The position numbers and the translations under genes are program-made. A DNA stretch of 64,000 nucleotides from Chryseobacterium aquifrigidense (GTDB lineage Bacteria; Bacteroidota; Bacteroidia; Flavobacteriales; Weeksellaceae), in assembly GCF_006716485.1 (NCBI RefSeq), contig NZ_VFPD01000003.1, positions 62,001-126,000 on the forward strand, in the 5' to 3' direction. Shown here piece after piece: positions 19,174 to 27,669 of the stretch (its first letter is position 1; each line of letters starts with the position of its first letter). Below the pieces are notes generated by a model, which saw only the letters and a program-made list of their open reading frames with translations, made no database searches and was not told the origin of the DNA.

Positions 19174-19315
19174 GATGGGAGCTGGAAGCTGGAAGTGTAT
19201 TACGTCTTGCCATCAACTCTTCATCACATTACCAAATTTTTTTTATATATTTTAAAACAGCTAAAGTTAAAACTGAAATTTAGGGTATTTATTAAACTCC
19301 CAGCTTCCAGCTTCC
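19174..19315. repeat. Inverted-repeat element (GGAAGCTGG type) in the nuoG-nuoH gap
   Basis: The left arm at 19174-19195 (GGGAGCTGGAAGCTGG) and the right arm at 19297-19315 (CCAGCTTCCAGCTT) are inverted copies around about 100 bases of AT-rich sequence with no ORF. A second element of the same design is at 43161-43315, which indicates a mobile or at least interspersed repeat. Confidence 0.65.
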
Positions 19316-19330
19316 TAACTTTGAACTATT

Positions 19331-20329
19331 CTATTTTTCGTCTTTTTCACTGATTTCTTTAGCCATCGGATTGTCTAAAACTCTTAGCTCATCTTTAGGC
19401 TTTTCGTAGTGGTTCAATGAAATTACAGAATGTCTGTCGATATGTCTAGGACCTTCGATGTTCCAGTCTGATAATGCTTTTCTTTCGAAACGACATGTAT
19501 CACAGATGAATTCTTCTACTTCACCCCACTGGTCTTTTCTTGCCGTTACTCTTACAATTTCATCACCTTTAAACCATACTACAGCTTTTCCGGAACATTT
19601 ATCACATTTACAAGTTGCATTCATCGGTTTTGTAAACCAAACTCTGCTTGCAAAACGAGCTGTTCTGTCTGTTAATGCTCCTACAGGACACACATCGATA
19701 ACGTTTCCGATGAAGTCATTGTCTAAAGCTTTATTTAAATAGGTTGAAATTTCAGCGTGATCTCCTCTGAAAAGGATACCGTGTTCTCTTGTTTCTGTAA
19801 GCTGGTTAGCTGTCAGTACGCATCTTGCGCAAAGAATACAACGGTTCATATTTAATTTGATGTTCGGTCCAAGATCATCAGCTTCGTAAGTATTTCTTTC
19901 GAATTCTGTTCTTGTGTTTTCCACACCATGCTCATATCCTAAGTCCTGAAGATGACATTCTCCTGCCTGGTCACAGATAGGGCAGTCCAGCGGATGATTT
20001 ACCAAAAGGAATTCGGTAACCGCTTTTCTTCCTTCCTGAGCTTTCTCAGAAGTAAGATTTTTTACTTCCATACCGTCCATTACATTAGTTCTGCAGCTTG
20101 CTACTAATTTTGGCATAGGACGAGGATCTGCTTCAGATCCTTTAGAAACTTCTACCAGACAAGTTCTACATCTTCCTCCACTGGTTTCCAACTTGCTGTA
20201 GTAGCACATTGCAGGAGGTACAGATTTACCACCGATTTGTCTTGCAGCTTCCAGAATGGAAGTACCAGGCAAAACTTCAGTAGTCTGTCCGTCTATAGTT
20301 ATTTTGAATTTTTTAACTTCTTCGCTCAT
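19331..20329 (-). CDS. nuoG: NADH-quinone oxidoreductase subunit G, short form
   Basis: A protein of 332 residues in the peripheral arm. A [2Fe-2S] ferredoxin domain has Cys42, 54, 57 and 79. His112/Cys116/119/125 bind N5, and Cys164/167/170/214 bind N4. An additional Cys set (240, 242, 245, 276, 279) could hold an N7-like cluster. The large molybdopterin-type domain of E. coli NuoG is missing, and the gene ends at a normal TAA with no downstream remnant. This compact form is known in Bacteroidota. It still carries electrons from NuoF to NuoI. Confidence 0.93.
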   Translation of the reverse strand: MSEEVKKFKITIDGQTTEVLPGTSILEAARQIGGKSVPPAMCYYSKLETSGGRCRTCLVEVSKGSEADPRPMPKLVASCRTNVMDGMEVKNLTSEKAQEGRKAVTEFLLVNHPLDCPICDQAGECHLQDLGYEHGVENTRTEFERNTYEADDLGPNIKLNMNRCILCARCVLTANQLTETREHGILFRGDHAEISTYLNKALDNDFIGNVIDVCPVGALTDRTARFASRVWFTKPMNATCKCDKCSGKAVVWFKGDEIVRVTARKDQWGEVEEFICDTCRFERKALSDWNIEGPRHIDRHSVISLNHYEKPKDELRVLDNPMAKEISEKDEK

Positions 20330-20370
20330 ATGACATGCTTTAAGCTTTATGCGTTAAGCAATAGGCTTTG

Positions 20371-21282
20371 TTATTTATATTTCTTAGTATTAAATGTATA
20401 TCCAATTCCTCCCAGAACCTGTCCGAAAACAAAATCCTGGCGTGCTTTGTCCGGCTTGTTATTCAACGTGGTTTTGATGTCCCACATATTGATATATCCT
20501 GCTTTTCCTTCTAATCTCAGCATCCAATTTTTCCAGAATACGAGGTTAAGACTGGATCTGATATCAGTTCCCATACCTGCAACGTGAAAACGGTCACTTC
20601 TTTCATTACCAAAAAGTTTTACATTACTTTTCGGAAACATAAACCCGATTCCGGCTCCATAAGACCACACTAAATCTATATTTTTCTTATGAACAAGATT
20701 TTTGTATTTCTCAAGACCTAAGTTTTCATAATTAAGTCCGTCTGTATGTTCAAAAGTAAGGAACTTCTCATCTGCAAGATTAACCTGCCCGTTCTGAACC
20801 ATTGCTGCATATTCAGGATCTGAAATATGACCTTTGAAACCTACAGTCTGGTTCTGATCCATTACATATTTCATGTGGTCGATCCCTAATATCAATGCTA
20901 AATTATCTTTAATAAAATATCCTATTCTGAAATTATACTGTGTTACAGTAAACCAGCTTGGATCAAAATAGACAATTCCAAATTTTGTAGGTCTGTCCTG
21001 CGCGGTTACATTATTCAATTGAAAATCGTATCCGTTTCCGGTAAAATGGATGTCAGAATTACTATAAGCGGCTCTGTTCCAACCATAAAATACGAAAACC
21101 TGACCTTTTTTGCTTAATGGTAAAGGCTTTTCCTTTCTTTCAGCTTTAATCTGCTGTTTCTCACTCACTAAATATGACAAATCCTCTTCAACAGATCTGT
21201 TATAATTTGCAGTATCAGTTTTTTTATTCTGTGCAAATACAAAATTCGACATCATTAAGCCGACCACCAATAATTTTTTCAT
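20371..21282 (-). CDS. Putative outer-membrane beta-barrel protein inside the nuo operon
   Basis: A protein of 303 residues with a signal peptide (MKKLLVVGLMMSNFVFA, cut before QNKK). The mature part has alternating aromatic strands (FVFYGWNRAAYSNSDIHF, TQYNFRIGYFIKDNLALILGIDH, LVWSYGAGIGFMFP, GGIGYTF) typical of an outer-membrane porin-like barrel. It starts only eight bases from nuoF and shares its transcript, yet no complex I subunit has this fold. Role unknown; location between nuoF and nuoG suggests co-expression with respiration or simple hitchhiking. Confidence 0.75.
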   Translation of the reverse strand: MKKLLVVGLMMSNFVFAQNKKTDTANYNRSVEEDLSYLVSEKQQIKAERKEKPLPLSKKGQVFVFYGWNRAAYSNSDIHFTGNGYDFQLNNVTAQDRPTKFGIVYFDPSWFTVTQYNFRIGYFIKDNLALILGIDHMKYVMDQNQTVGFKGHISDPEYAAMVQNGQVNLADEKFLTFEHTDGLNYENLGLEKYKNLVHKKNIDLVWSYGAGIGFMFPKSNVKLFGNERSDRFHVAGMGTDIRSSLNLVFWKNWMLRLEGKAGYINMWDIKTTLNNKPDKARQDFVFGQVLGGIGYTFNTKKYK

Positions 21283-21289
21283 CTTTTAC

Positions 21290-22648
21290 CTATGCGTTCT
21301 TTTCAACAGCCGGGATAGGATCTGCATAATGTGCCAATCCATAGTTTTGTGTCTGAGACAACTCTGGGTTTTTTACGTGCCACTCAAATTCATCTCTGAA
21401 GTGACGGATCGCTGCTGCAACCGGCCAAGCTGCTGCATCACCCAACGGACAAATTGTATTTCCTTCGATTTTTCTCTGGATATCCCAAAGTAGATCGATA
21501 TCTTCCATTTTTCCTTCTCCTTTTTCGATTTTCTTTAAAATCTTGTACATCCATCCTGTTCCTTCACGGCAAGGAGTACATTGTCCACAGCTTTCGTGGT
21601 TGTAGAATCTTGCCAAAGTCATAGTATGATCTACAATACACTGGTCTTCATCCAAAACGATGAAACCTCCTGAACCCATCATGGTTCCGGTAGCAAAACC
21701 ACCGTCTGCCAATGATTCGTAGTTCATATATCTTGGCTCACCGTTCACTGTTCTCAACAGTAGATTTGCTGGAACAATCGGAACGGAACTTCCTCCAGGA
21801 ATACAAGCCTTTAATCTTTTACCATCTTTAATACCACCGCAATATTCATCAGAATAGATAAACTCTTCTACAGTGATCGTCATATCGATTTCGTATACAC
21901 CCGGTTTGTTGATGTTTCCACAAGCAGAAATTAATTTCGTTCCTGTAGATCTTCCAACACCTATTTTAGCATATTCAGCACCTGTAATATCAATGATTGG
22001 AACTATCGCAGCAATAGATTCAACATTGTTTACCACCGTTGGTCTTTCCCAAAGACCTTTTACAGCCGGGAATGGCGGTTTTAATCTCGGGTTACCTCTT
22101 TTTCCTTCAAGGGATTCAAGCAATGCCGTTTCTTCACCGCAGATATATGCTCCACCACCTCTCTGTACATAGATTTCAAGATCGAAACCGGTTCCTAAAA
22201 TGTTTTTACCTAAAAATCCTGCTGCTTTAGCTTCTTCAATAGCTTCTTCAAGGATATCCGGAATCCATGAGTATTCTCCACGGATGTAGATATAAGAAGT
22301 ATTGGAACCTAAACAGTAAGAAGAAATCAGCATTCCCTCAATCAATAAATGAGGAAGGAACTCCATCAGATATCTGTCCTTGAACGTTCCGGGCTCAGAT
22401 TCATCTGCATTCACTACAAGGTGTCTTGGAACGCCTTCCGGCTTTGCCAGAAAGCTCCATTTCATTCCTGTTGGGAATCCAGCTCCACCACGACCTCTTA
22501 GTCCTGAAGCTTTTACTTCTTCAAGAATTTCGTCAGGAGTCATTTTCAAGGCTTTTTCAGCAGCTGTGTACCCCCCTTGTTTGCGGTAGGTTTCAAAGTA
22601 GCGAATACCTTCTATATGTGCGTCTTTAAGTAAAAGTTTTTTACTCAT
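21290..22648 (-). CDS. nuoF: NADH-quinone oxidoreductase subunit F (NADH/FMN)
   Basis: A protein of 452 residues, the NADH-oxidising subunit of complex I. The FMN/NADH-binding GRGGAGFPTG sits at residues 52-61, and a second Gly-rich loop (QRGGGAYICGEETALLESLEG) at 162-182. The [4Fe-4S] N3 ligands are Cys354, 357, 360 (SCGQCTPCREG) and Cys400 (TICPLGDAAAWP). Length is normal for the family. A gap of about 100 bases with degenerate repeat sequence lies upstream, before nuoE. Confidence 0.95.
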   Translation of the reverse strand: MSKKLLLKDAHIEGIRYFETYRKQGGYTAAEKALKMTPDEILEEVKASGLRGRGGAGFPTGMKWSFLAKPEGVPRHLVVNADESEPGTFKDRYLMEFLPHLLIEGMLISSYCLGSNTSYIYIRGEYSWIPDILEEAIEEAKAAGFLGKNILGTGFDLEIYVQRGGGAYICGEETALLESLEGKRGNPRLKPPFPAVKGLWERPTVVNNVESIAAIVPIIDITGAEYAKIGVGRSTGTKLISACGNINKPGVYEIDMTITVEEFIYSDEYCGGIKDGKRLKACIPGGSSVPIVPANLLLRTVNGEPRYMNYESLADGGFATGTMMGSGGFIVLDEDQCIVDHTMTLARFYNHESCGQCTPCREGTGWMYKILKKIEKGEGKMEDIDLLWDIQRKIEGNTICPLGDAAAWPVAAAIRHFRDEFEWHVKNPELSQTQNYGLAHYADPIPAVEKNA

Positions 22649-22750
22649 TGTTATTTGCTTATTGCAATAGGCTTTTGGCTTCTTGCATTAATTATGATTA
22701 AACGTTAAGTGAATAATTTAAAATCTACAATGTAGAATTTAAAATTTCTA

Positions 22751-23260
22751 TTAGTCTAAAGCAAGTTGTCCCTGTCTGCAAAGATCAAGGATTTCATCTA
22801 CTTTCTCTATCGTTAAATTTTCATGAAAGAATTTTCCAAGCTGCATCATGGGTGCGTATCCACATGCTCCAAGACATTCAGCCGGTTTTAATGTGAACAT
22901 ACCGTCTTCAGTAGTCTCTCCGTCTTTAATGTTCAGTTTGGTTCTGATATGATCCAGAATTTTTTCGCTTCCACAAACCATACAAGGTCCTGTTCTGCAA
23001 ACTTCTAAAACATACTTACCTACAGGCTTCATATTAAACATGGTATAGAAAGTAGCCACTTCATATACTTCGATCGGTTGGATACTTAATAGTCCGGCAA
23101 CATAATCCATCACAGGAACATCTAACCATCCTCCGAATTCTTTCTGCGCCAAGTGAAGTACAGGAAGAAGAGCAGATTTCTGTCTTCCTTCAGGATATCT
23201 TGCGATAATTTTGTGTACCTGTGCTAAACTTTCCGGTTTAAAAGCTATTGTTTCGCTCAT
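22751..23260 (-). CDS. nuoE: NADH-quinone oxidoreductase subunit E ([2Fe-2S])
   Basis: A protein of 169 residues with a thioredoxin-like fold. The [2Fe-2S] N1a ligands Cys88, Cys93, Cys129 and Cys133 (CRTGPC and CLGAC) have the exact family spacing. The N-terminal helical bundle with YPEGRQKSALLPVLHLAQ is typical. It works with NuoF and NuoG as the NADH dehydrogenase module. Confidence 0.95.
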   Translation of the reverse strand: MSETIAFKPESLAQVHKIIARYPEGRQKSALLPVLHLAQKEFGGWLDVPVMDYVAGLLSIQPIEVYEVATFYTMFNMKPVGKYVLEVCRTGPCMVCGSEKILDHIRTKLNIKDGETTEDGMFTLKPAECLGACGYAPMMQLGKFFHENLTIEKVDEILDLCRQGQLALD

Positions 23261-23381
23261 TTTTTATCTAAGATTAAAGAACATAGAAAAAGAGAGAATA
23301 GACTCTGAAATTCGTGTCCTAAATTCAATTTATATTGGGTGATGAAAGTCCTTTATCTTTCATCTGTTTTCTAAATTCTAA

Positions 23382-24605
23382 TTATGCGTCTAATTCTCCC
23401 GCAATAATATTCATACTACACATCGTTACAATGGCATCCGAAATTACAGAACCTGTAATCATTTCAGGATATGCCTGATAGTAGATGAAGCATGGTCTTC
23501 TGAAGTGAAGTCTGTAAGGGCTTCTTCCTCCGTCACTCACAAGATAGAAACCTAATTCTCCGTTTCCACCTTCTACAGCATGATAAACTTCTCCTTTCGG
23601 TACATCAGTTTCTCCCATTACAATTTTGAAATGGTAGATCAGTGCTTCCATTTTCTGATATACATCCGCCTTTTCAGGAAGATAGAAATCAGGAACATCC
23701 GCGTGGAATGGTCCTTCCGGAAGATTTTCGTATGCTTGTTTGATAATTTTGATTGATTCCCAGATTTCCTGCTGACGAACCATGAAACGGTCGTAAGTAT
23801 CTCCTGAAGTTCCTACAGGAATAATGAAGTCGAAATCTTCATAGGAAGAATAAGGCTGTGCAACTCTTACATCATAATCTACTCCTGCTGCACGTAAGTT
23901 TGGACCTGTGAAACCGTAGCTTAATGCTCTTTCAGCAGAAATTGCTCCTGTACCAATGGTTCTGTCCATGAAAATTCTGTTTCTTTCTAATAAAGTACAG
24001 AATTCTTTAAATCTTGGTGGGAAAGTTTTTAAGAAGTCTTTCAACAACTCATGAAACTTAGGAGTGAAATCTCTTTCAAAACCTCCTATTCTTCCCATAT
24101 TGGTTGTCATTCTGGCTCCGCAGATCTGCTCATACATATCATAAATACGTTCTCTTTCGATGAACATATAAGTAAGACCTGTAATCGCTCCTGAGTCCAT
24201 TCCGGTTACCCCGTTACAGATCAGGTGGTCACCGATTCTTGCAAGCTCCATGAGGATAACACGCATATAGTCTACACGTTTTGGAACTTCCACGCCAATC
24301 AGCTTCTCTACTGTCATATGCCAGCCTAAGTTATTGATGGGTGCAGAACAGTAATTCATACGGTCTGTAAGGGTAGTGATCTGAGAATAGTTTCTTCTTT
24401 CAGAAATTTTCTCAAATGCTCTGTGGATGTATCCTACTGTTTGCTCAGCGTGAAGGATTCTCTCTCCGTCCATCGTTAAGATATTCTGGAAAATCCCGTG
24501 AGTAGCAGGGTGAGTAGGTCCCAGATTCAGGGTATATAATTGTCCGTCAATCTGTTCCTTACTTTCGTACTGGTTTAGTATATTAGATAATGAGTTATCT
24601 TTCAT
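23382..24605 (-). CDS. nuoD: NADH-quinone oxidoreductase subunit D (49 kDa-type)
   Basis: A protein of 407 residues descended from the [NiFe]-hydrogenase large subunit and lining the quinone site. Conserved stretches include LNLGPTHPATHGIFQ near the N-terminus with the quinone-contacting His, EQTVGYIHRAFEK, and the C-terminal ELGFYLVSDGGRSPYR. Separate from nuoC here (not fused as in E. coli), the usual state in Flavobacteriia. Confidence 0.95.
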   Translation of the reverse strand: MKDNSLSNILNQYESKEQIDGQLYTLNLGPTHPATHGIFQNILTMDGERILHAEQTVGYIHRAFEKISERRNYSQITTLTDRMNYCSAPINNLGWHMTVEKLIGVEVPKRVDYMRVILMELARIGDHLICNGVTGMDSGAITGLTYMFIERERIYDMYEQICGARMTTNMGRIGGFERDFTPKFHELLKDFLKTFPPRFKEFCTLLERNRIFMDRTIGTGAISAERALSYGFTGPNLRAAGVDYDVRVAQPYSSYEDFDFIIPVGTSGDTYDRFMVRQQEIWESIKIIKQAYENLPEGPFHADVPDFYLPEKADVYQKMEALIYHFKIVMGETDVPKGEVYHAVEGGNGELGFYLVSDGGRSPYRLHFRRPCFIYYQAYPEMITGSVISDAIVTMCSMNIIAGELDA

Positions 24606-24683
24606 AAGTATTATAATTGATAATTGATAGTTGATAATCGATAATCATTTATCTATCATCATTTATCATTTATATTTTATTTT
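24606..24683. repeat. Degenerate tandem GATAATTGATA repeat in the nuoC-nuoD gap
   Basis: About 78 bases of short imperfect units such as TTGATAATTGATAGTTGATAA followed by partly inverted ATCATTTATCATTTA. It encodes nothing and may be another intergenic repeat family; it interrupts the otherwise compact operon. Confidence 0.5.
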
Positions 24684-25178
24684 TTATCTTCCGAACATGC
24701 TATCGTTCTTGTCGGTTCTTGTACCGTCTTCAAGGCGATATTCCTTCAACATTGGGTGGTATCCCAGGTCTTCCATATTTAAAATAGGTCTCAGATCCGG
24801 GTGTCCTTTAAATTTAATCCCATAGAAATCATACGTTTCTCTTTCCATCCAGTTTGCTCCTGCATACAGCTCTACTAGAGAGTCTACTTCAATATTTTCT
24901 CTGGACATAAAGATTTTCAGACGTAATCTGAAATTGGCCATCATATTATGCAAATGGTAGACAACACCAATTTCCTTCTCAGGGAATTCAGGGTAATGAA
25001 TACCACAGATATCCGTAAGGAAATTAAATTCCAGAGATGAATCTTTCAGATAGTGAATGATCTTCTTGATATCTTCTTTCTTTACTTCAATCGTCAGCAT
25101 CCCATATGGTTCTGAGCTTGAAATAACAGATTCCGGAAATTCTCTTGTGATTGCTTCTAATACAAATTCGTTTGTCAT
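24684..25178 (-). CDS. nuoC: NADH-quinone oxidoreductase subunit C (30 kDa-type)
   Basis: A protein of 164 residues in the hydrophilic connecting module. The family signature WMERETYDFYGIKFKGHPDL is intact near residues 108-130, and the C-terminus (RLEDGTRTDKND) is typical. The start lies six bases after the nuoB stop. Confidence 0.94.
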   Translation of the reverse strand: MTNEFVLEAITREFPESVISSSEPYGMLTIEVKKEDIKKIIHYLKDSSLEFNFLTDICGIHYPEFPEKEIGVVYHLHNMMANFRLRLKIFMSRENIEVDSLVELYAGANWMERETYDFYGIKFKGHPDLRPILNMEDLGYHPMLKEYRLEDGTRTDKNDSMFGR

Positions 25179-25184
25179 TTCCGT

Positions 25185-25745
25185 TTAGTTGCTTATGTTG
25201 TAAGAATCTAATAATTTCTGATATTCAGGCATGTCTCTTCTTCTGATGCTTTCGCTTTCTGCAAGAGCCTGTACCTGCATTACACCTTCAATGATCTGTT
25301 CAGGTCTTGGAGGACATCCGGGAACGTAAACATCTACCGGAATAATTTTATCTATTCCCTGAAGTACAGAATACGTATCAAAAATACCACCGCTGGAAGC
25401 ACAAGCTCCAACTGCTACCACCCATTTCGGCTCAGCCATCTGAGTGTAAACTTCTTTCAGGACTGGTCCCAATTTCTTTGATATAGTTCCGCAAACCATC
25501 AGCATATCTGCTTGTCTTGGAGAGAAAGAGTTTCTTTCCATACCAAATCTTGAAGCATCATAAGTCGGGTTCAGGGTAGCCATAAACTCGATACCACAAC
25601 AAGAGGTTGCAAAGGGTAATGGCCAAAGTGAAAACTTTCTTGCCATCCCGATTACACTGCTCAGTTTTGTTGCGAAAAACCCTTCTCCTTCATAGCCTTC
25701 GGGAGCAGGTGCATCTGTTCTTATTACTGGTTTTTTATCTGACAT
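25185..25745 (-). CDS. nuoB: NADH-quinone oxidoreductase subunit B (N2 cluster)
   Basis: A protein of 186 residues that binds the terminal [4Fe-4S] cluster N2. The ligands are the adjacent Cys49-Cys50 pair (ATSCCGIEF), Cys115 (GACASSGG) and Cys144 (PGCPPRPE). N2 donates electrons to quinone at the interface with NuoD and NuoH. Length and motifs are standard. Confidence 0.95.
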   Translation of the reverse strand: MSDKKPVIRTDAPAPEGYEGEGFFATKLSSVIGMARKFSLWPLPFATSCCGIEFMATLNPTYDASRFGMERNSFSPRQADMLMVCGTISKKLGPVLKEVYTQMAEPKWVVAVGACASSGGIFDTYSVLQGIDKIIPVDVYVPGCPPRPEQIIEGVMQVQALAESESIRRRDMPEYQKLLDSYNISN

Positions 25746-25841
25746 TTTCTTTTGTTGAATATTTAAAGATTAAAGTACTTATCAAATGTAATCATCTCTT
25801 TTTTTCAATGATTAAATTATTCAATCTTTTAATGTTAAAAT

Positions 25842-26213
25842 TTATTTATCCCAATCCAGCGCACCGCGTTTCCAGACATAGAAAAACGCTACGAAGAATA
25901 TCGCAACGAATGTAAGCACGGCAAGGAATCCTTCCATACCAAATTCTCTGAAATTAACAGCATAAGGATAAAAGAATACGATTTCAATATCGAATAGTAC
26001 GAACAATACCGCAGTCAGGAAGTACTTGATAGAAAACGGTGTTCTAGCGTTTCCTTCTACAGGAACCCCACATTCCCAGCTTTGGTTTTTTACAGAGTCT
26101 CCTTTTTTCTGTTGTGGACCTAAGAAATGTGCCCCAAGCAAAGAAACAGCTACAAATCCTACTGCTACACCAGCCTGGATAAGGATTGGAATATAACTTT
26201 CAGGTAAATTCAT
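25842..26213 (-). CDS. nuoA: NADH-quinone oxidoreductase subunit A
   Basis: A protein of 123 residues with three membrane helices, first gene of the operon. The loop KNQSWECGVPVEGNARTPFSIKYFLTAVLFVLFDIEIVFFYPYA contains the conserved Cys, the FxVKFYL-like segment and the FDIE motif near the quinone tunnel. A promoter-like -7 box lies 24 bases upstream. Confidence 0.95.
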   Translation of the reverse strand: MNLPESYIPILIQAGVAVGFVAVSLLGAHFLGPQQKKGDSVKNQSWECGVPVEGNARTPFSIKYFLTAVLFVLFDIEIVFFYPYAVNFREFGMEGFLAVLTFVAIFFVAFFYVWKRGALDWDK

Positions 26214-26236
26214 TTTTGCATTATTATCTCAATTTG

Positions 26237-26244
26237 CAAATTTA
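26237..26244 (-). promoter_or_regulatory. Candidate -7 box for the nuo operon
   Basis: On the minus strand this reads TAAATTTG, a match to the Bacteroidota sigma-A -7 consensus TAnnTTTG, placed 24 bases before the nuoA start. A clear TTTG -33 element at the usual distance was not found, so the call is partial. Confidence 0.5.
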
Positions 26245-26328
26245 GCGAATAAACAAGAAAGCATGAAATTAATCAGCTTAAAAGTGGGATGAAAATGAGT
26301 TAAATCGGTAATTTAGAATCAATAAAAA

Positions 26329-27375
26329 TTAGCTTTTTATGATTATTTTTTTGGTGTGTTTTTCCCCTTTTTTTGTAGTAACTACCAAAATATATACTCC
26401 ATCAGGCAGATTAGAGATATTTAAACTTTCAATATTGTTTTGGCTGGAGAAGTCTTTAGTTAGCCTTCCTGAGTTGTCAAACAGCTGTATTGCGATCATT
26501 TGATTACGTTCAATATTGGTATTACAAATAATTTTGCCGTTAGCAGGATTGTTTACATTGAAATAGGTTTTTGATGCAGAGGTTTCTTGGGTATGCAATG
26601 GTGTGAGACTACAGGTCGTATTGGTAGATGTAAGATTGTAACGGGCAGCAGCGCCATAAATAAGATGGTTATAAGTCCTTATCGGAGCTCCAATCTGTTT
26701 ATTTACCATATCGATTTCAGACAAAGTAGATGTATTGTTGCCATAAGTGATCAGATAGGCTTTTGAATATGTTCCGTAATCAATAGAAAAAGCAGCGTAT
26801 GGGTTCGGTGTATTGATGGCCATGAAAGGACAGCTCTGGGTTGGGTTTTCCAGATTAATTTCAACGATTCCGTCTGCAGTAGTTAAAAAAAGTCTGCTTT
26901 CATAAAAGAATAAATCTCCTGAAGGAGTCTGGCCATCCGAGAGATTACCAATCTCTGTGAAAGTACCGTTATTTATATCATACCTGTAGAGCGCATTAGG
27001 ATTGGTTCCGGCCGCATAAAGATAATTTCCGGAATCGGCTACAAGTGAATTGGCTGCAGCATTGCCAGTGGTGAAATCACCTAAAAATTCACAAATTGAA
27101 CTGGTGCTTTTTTTTCTGTATAATAATCCGGAATTGGTAACGTAATACAAGTTGTTATTGCTGTCAATAGCAATATCTGTGGATATTTCATTGGCCGTAA
27201 TATTTTGTGTACAGTAGGTTTCCGGGACTTCCGTAGGACCAGAAACATCAAACCTGTAGACACCGTTGGTGAAGTTAGTAAAGTTGATTACAAAAAATGT
27301 ATTAACGTAAAATTCCTGTGAATAGGTTGATGCCGGAATAAAAAGCATTCCTATGAAAAGTAATATTCTGTTCAT
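26329..27375 (-). CDS. Secreted beta-propeller-like protein with T9SS type A sorting domain
   Basis: A protein of 348 residues: signal peptide MNRILLFIGMLFIPASTYS, a central region of repeated strands (DIAIDSNNNLYYVTNSGLLYR, SLVADSGNYLYAAGTNPNALYR) that looks like a small propeller, and a C-terminal Por/T9SS domain of about 75 residues (IQLFDNSGRLTKDF, NISNLPDGVYILVV, final KKIIIKS). The C-terminal domain directs export through the type IX system and attachment to the cell surface. No catalytic residues are apparent. It stands alone downstream of a gap after nuoA. Confidence 0.8.
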   Translation of the reverse strand: MNRILLFIGMLFIPASTYSQEFYVNTFFVINFTNFTNGVYRFDVSGPTEVPETYCTQNITANEISTDIAIDSNNNLYYVTNSGLLYRKKSTSSICEFLGDFTTGNAAANSLVADSGNYLYAAGTNPNALYRYDINNGTFTEIGNLSDGQTPSGDLFFYESRLFLTTADGIVEINLENPTQSCPFMAINTPNPYAAFSIDYGTYSKAYLITYGNNTSTLSEIDMVNKQIGAPIRTYNHLIYGAAARYNLTSTNTTCSLTPLHTQETSASKTYFNVNNPANGKIICNTNIERNQMIAIQLFDNSGRLTKDFSSQNNIESLNISNLPDGVYILVVTTKKGEKHTKKIIIKS

Positions 27376-27441
27376 GCTGGTGGTTATTAGTCAGAACAAA
27401 TATAAATTATTTCATAGAATCTGATGATAATTTTACATTTC

Positions 27442-27618
27442 TTATTTTTTCATTTTTCTAAGAAGCGTATAGGCCATAAAGGAAATATATCCGAAAAGAA
27501 TACTGGCAAAAAGGATATTGATTACTGTATTGGTTTTGTCATCCGGCGACTGGAAAAAGATGTTATAACTGACAAATCCTGCAATTAGAATGGCAAATAT
27601 GATAAGCTGTGGTTTCAT
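27442..27618 (-). CDS. Small two-helix membrane protein
   Basis: A protein of 58 residues from ATG at 27618; an in-frame TTG nine bases upstream gives a slightly longer form. Two hydrophobic helices (PQLIIFAILIAGFVSYNIFF and ILFASILFGYISFMAYTLL) are separated by a short polar loop (QSPDDKTNT), and it ends with KKMKK-type basic residues. It lies 51 bases after the acetyltransferase gene on the same strand. Function unknown. Confidence 0.6.
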   Translation of the reverse strand: MKPQLIIFAILIAGFVSYNIFFQSPDDKTNTVINILFASILFGYISFMAYTLLRKMKK

Positions 27619-27669
27619 AAAGTTCAAAGTTTAGGTGATAAGTTTACACTGTACAAAATACAGAATCAT

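Noticed and set aside
20330..20370. Possible promoter or small RNA between nuoG and the outer-membrane gene
   Set aside because: Sequence is a short GCTTTAAGC-type repeat fragment without promoter boxes.
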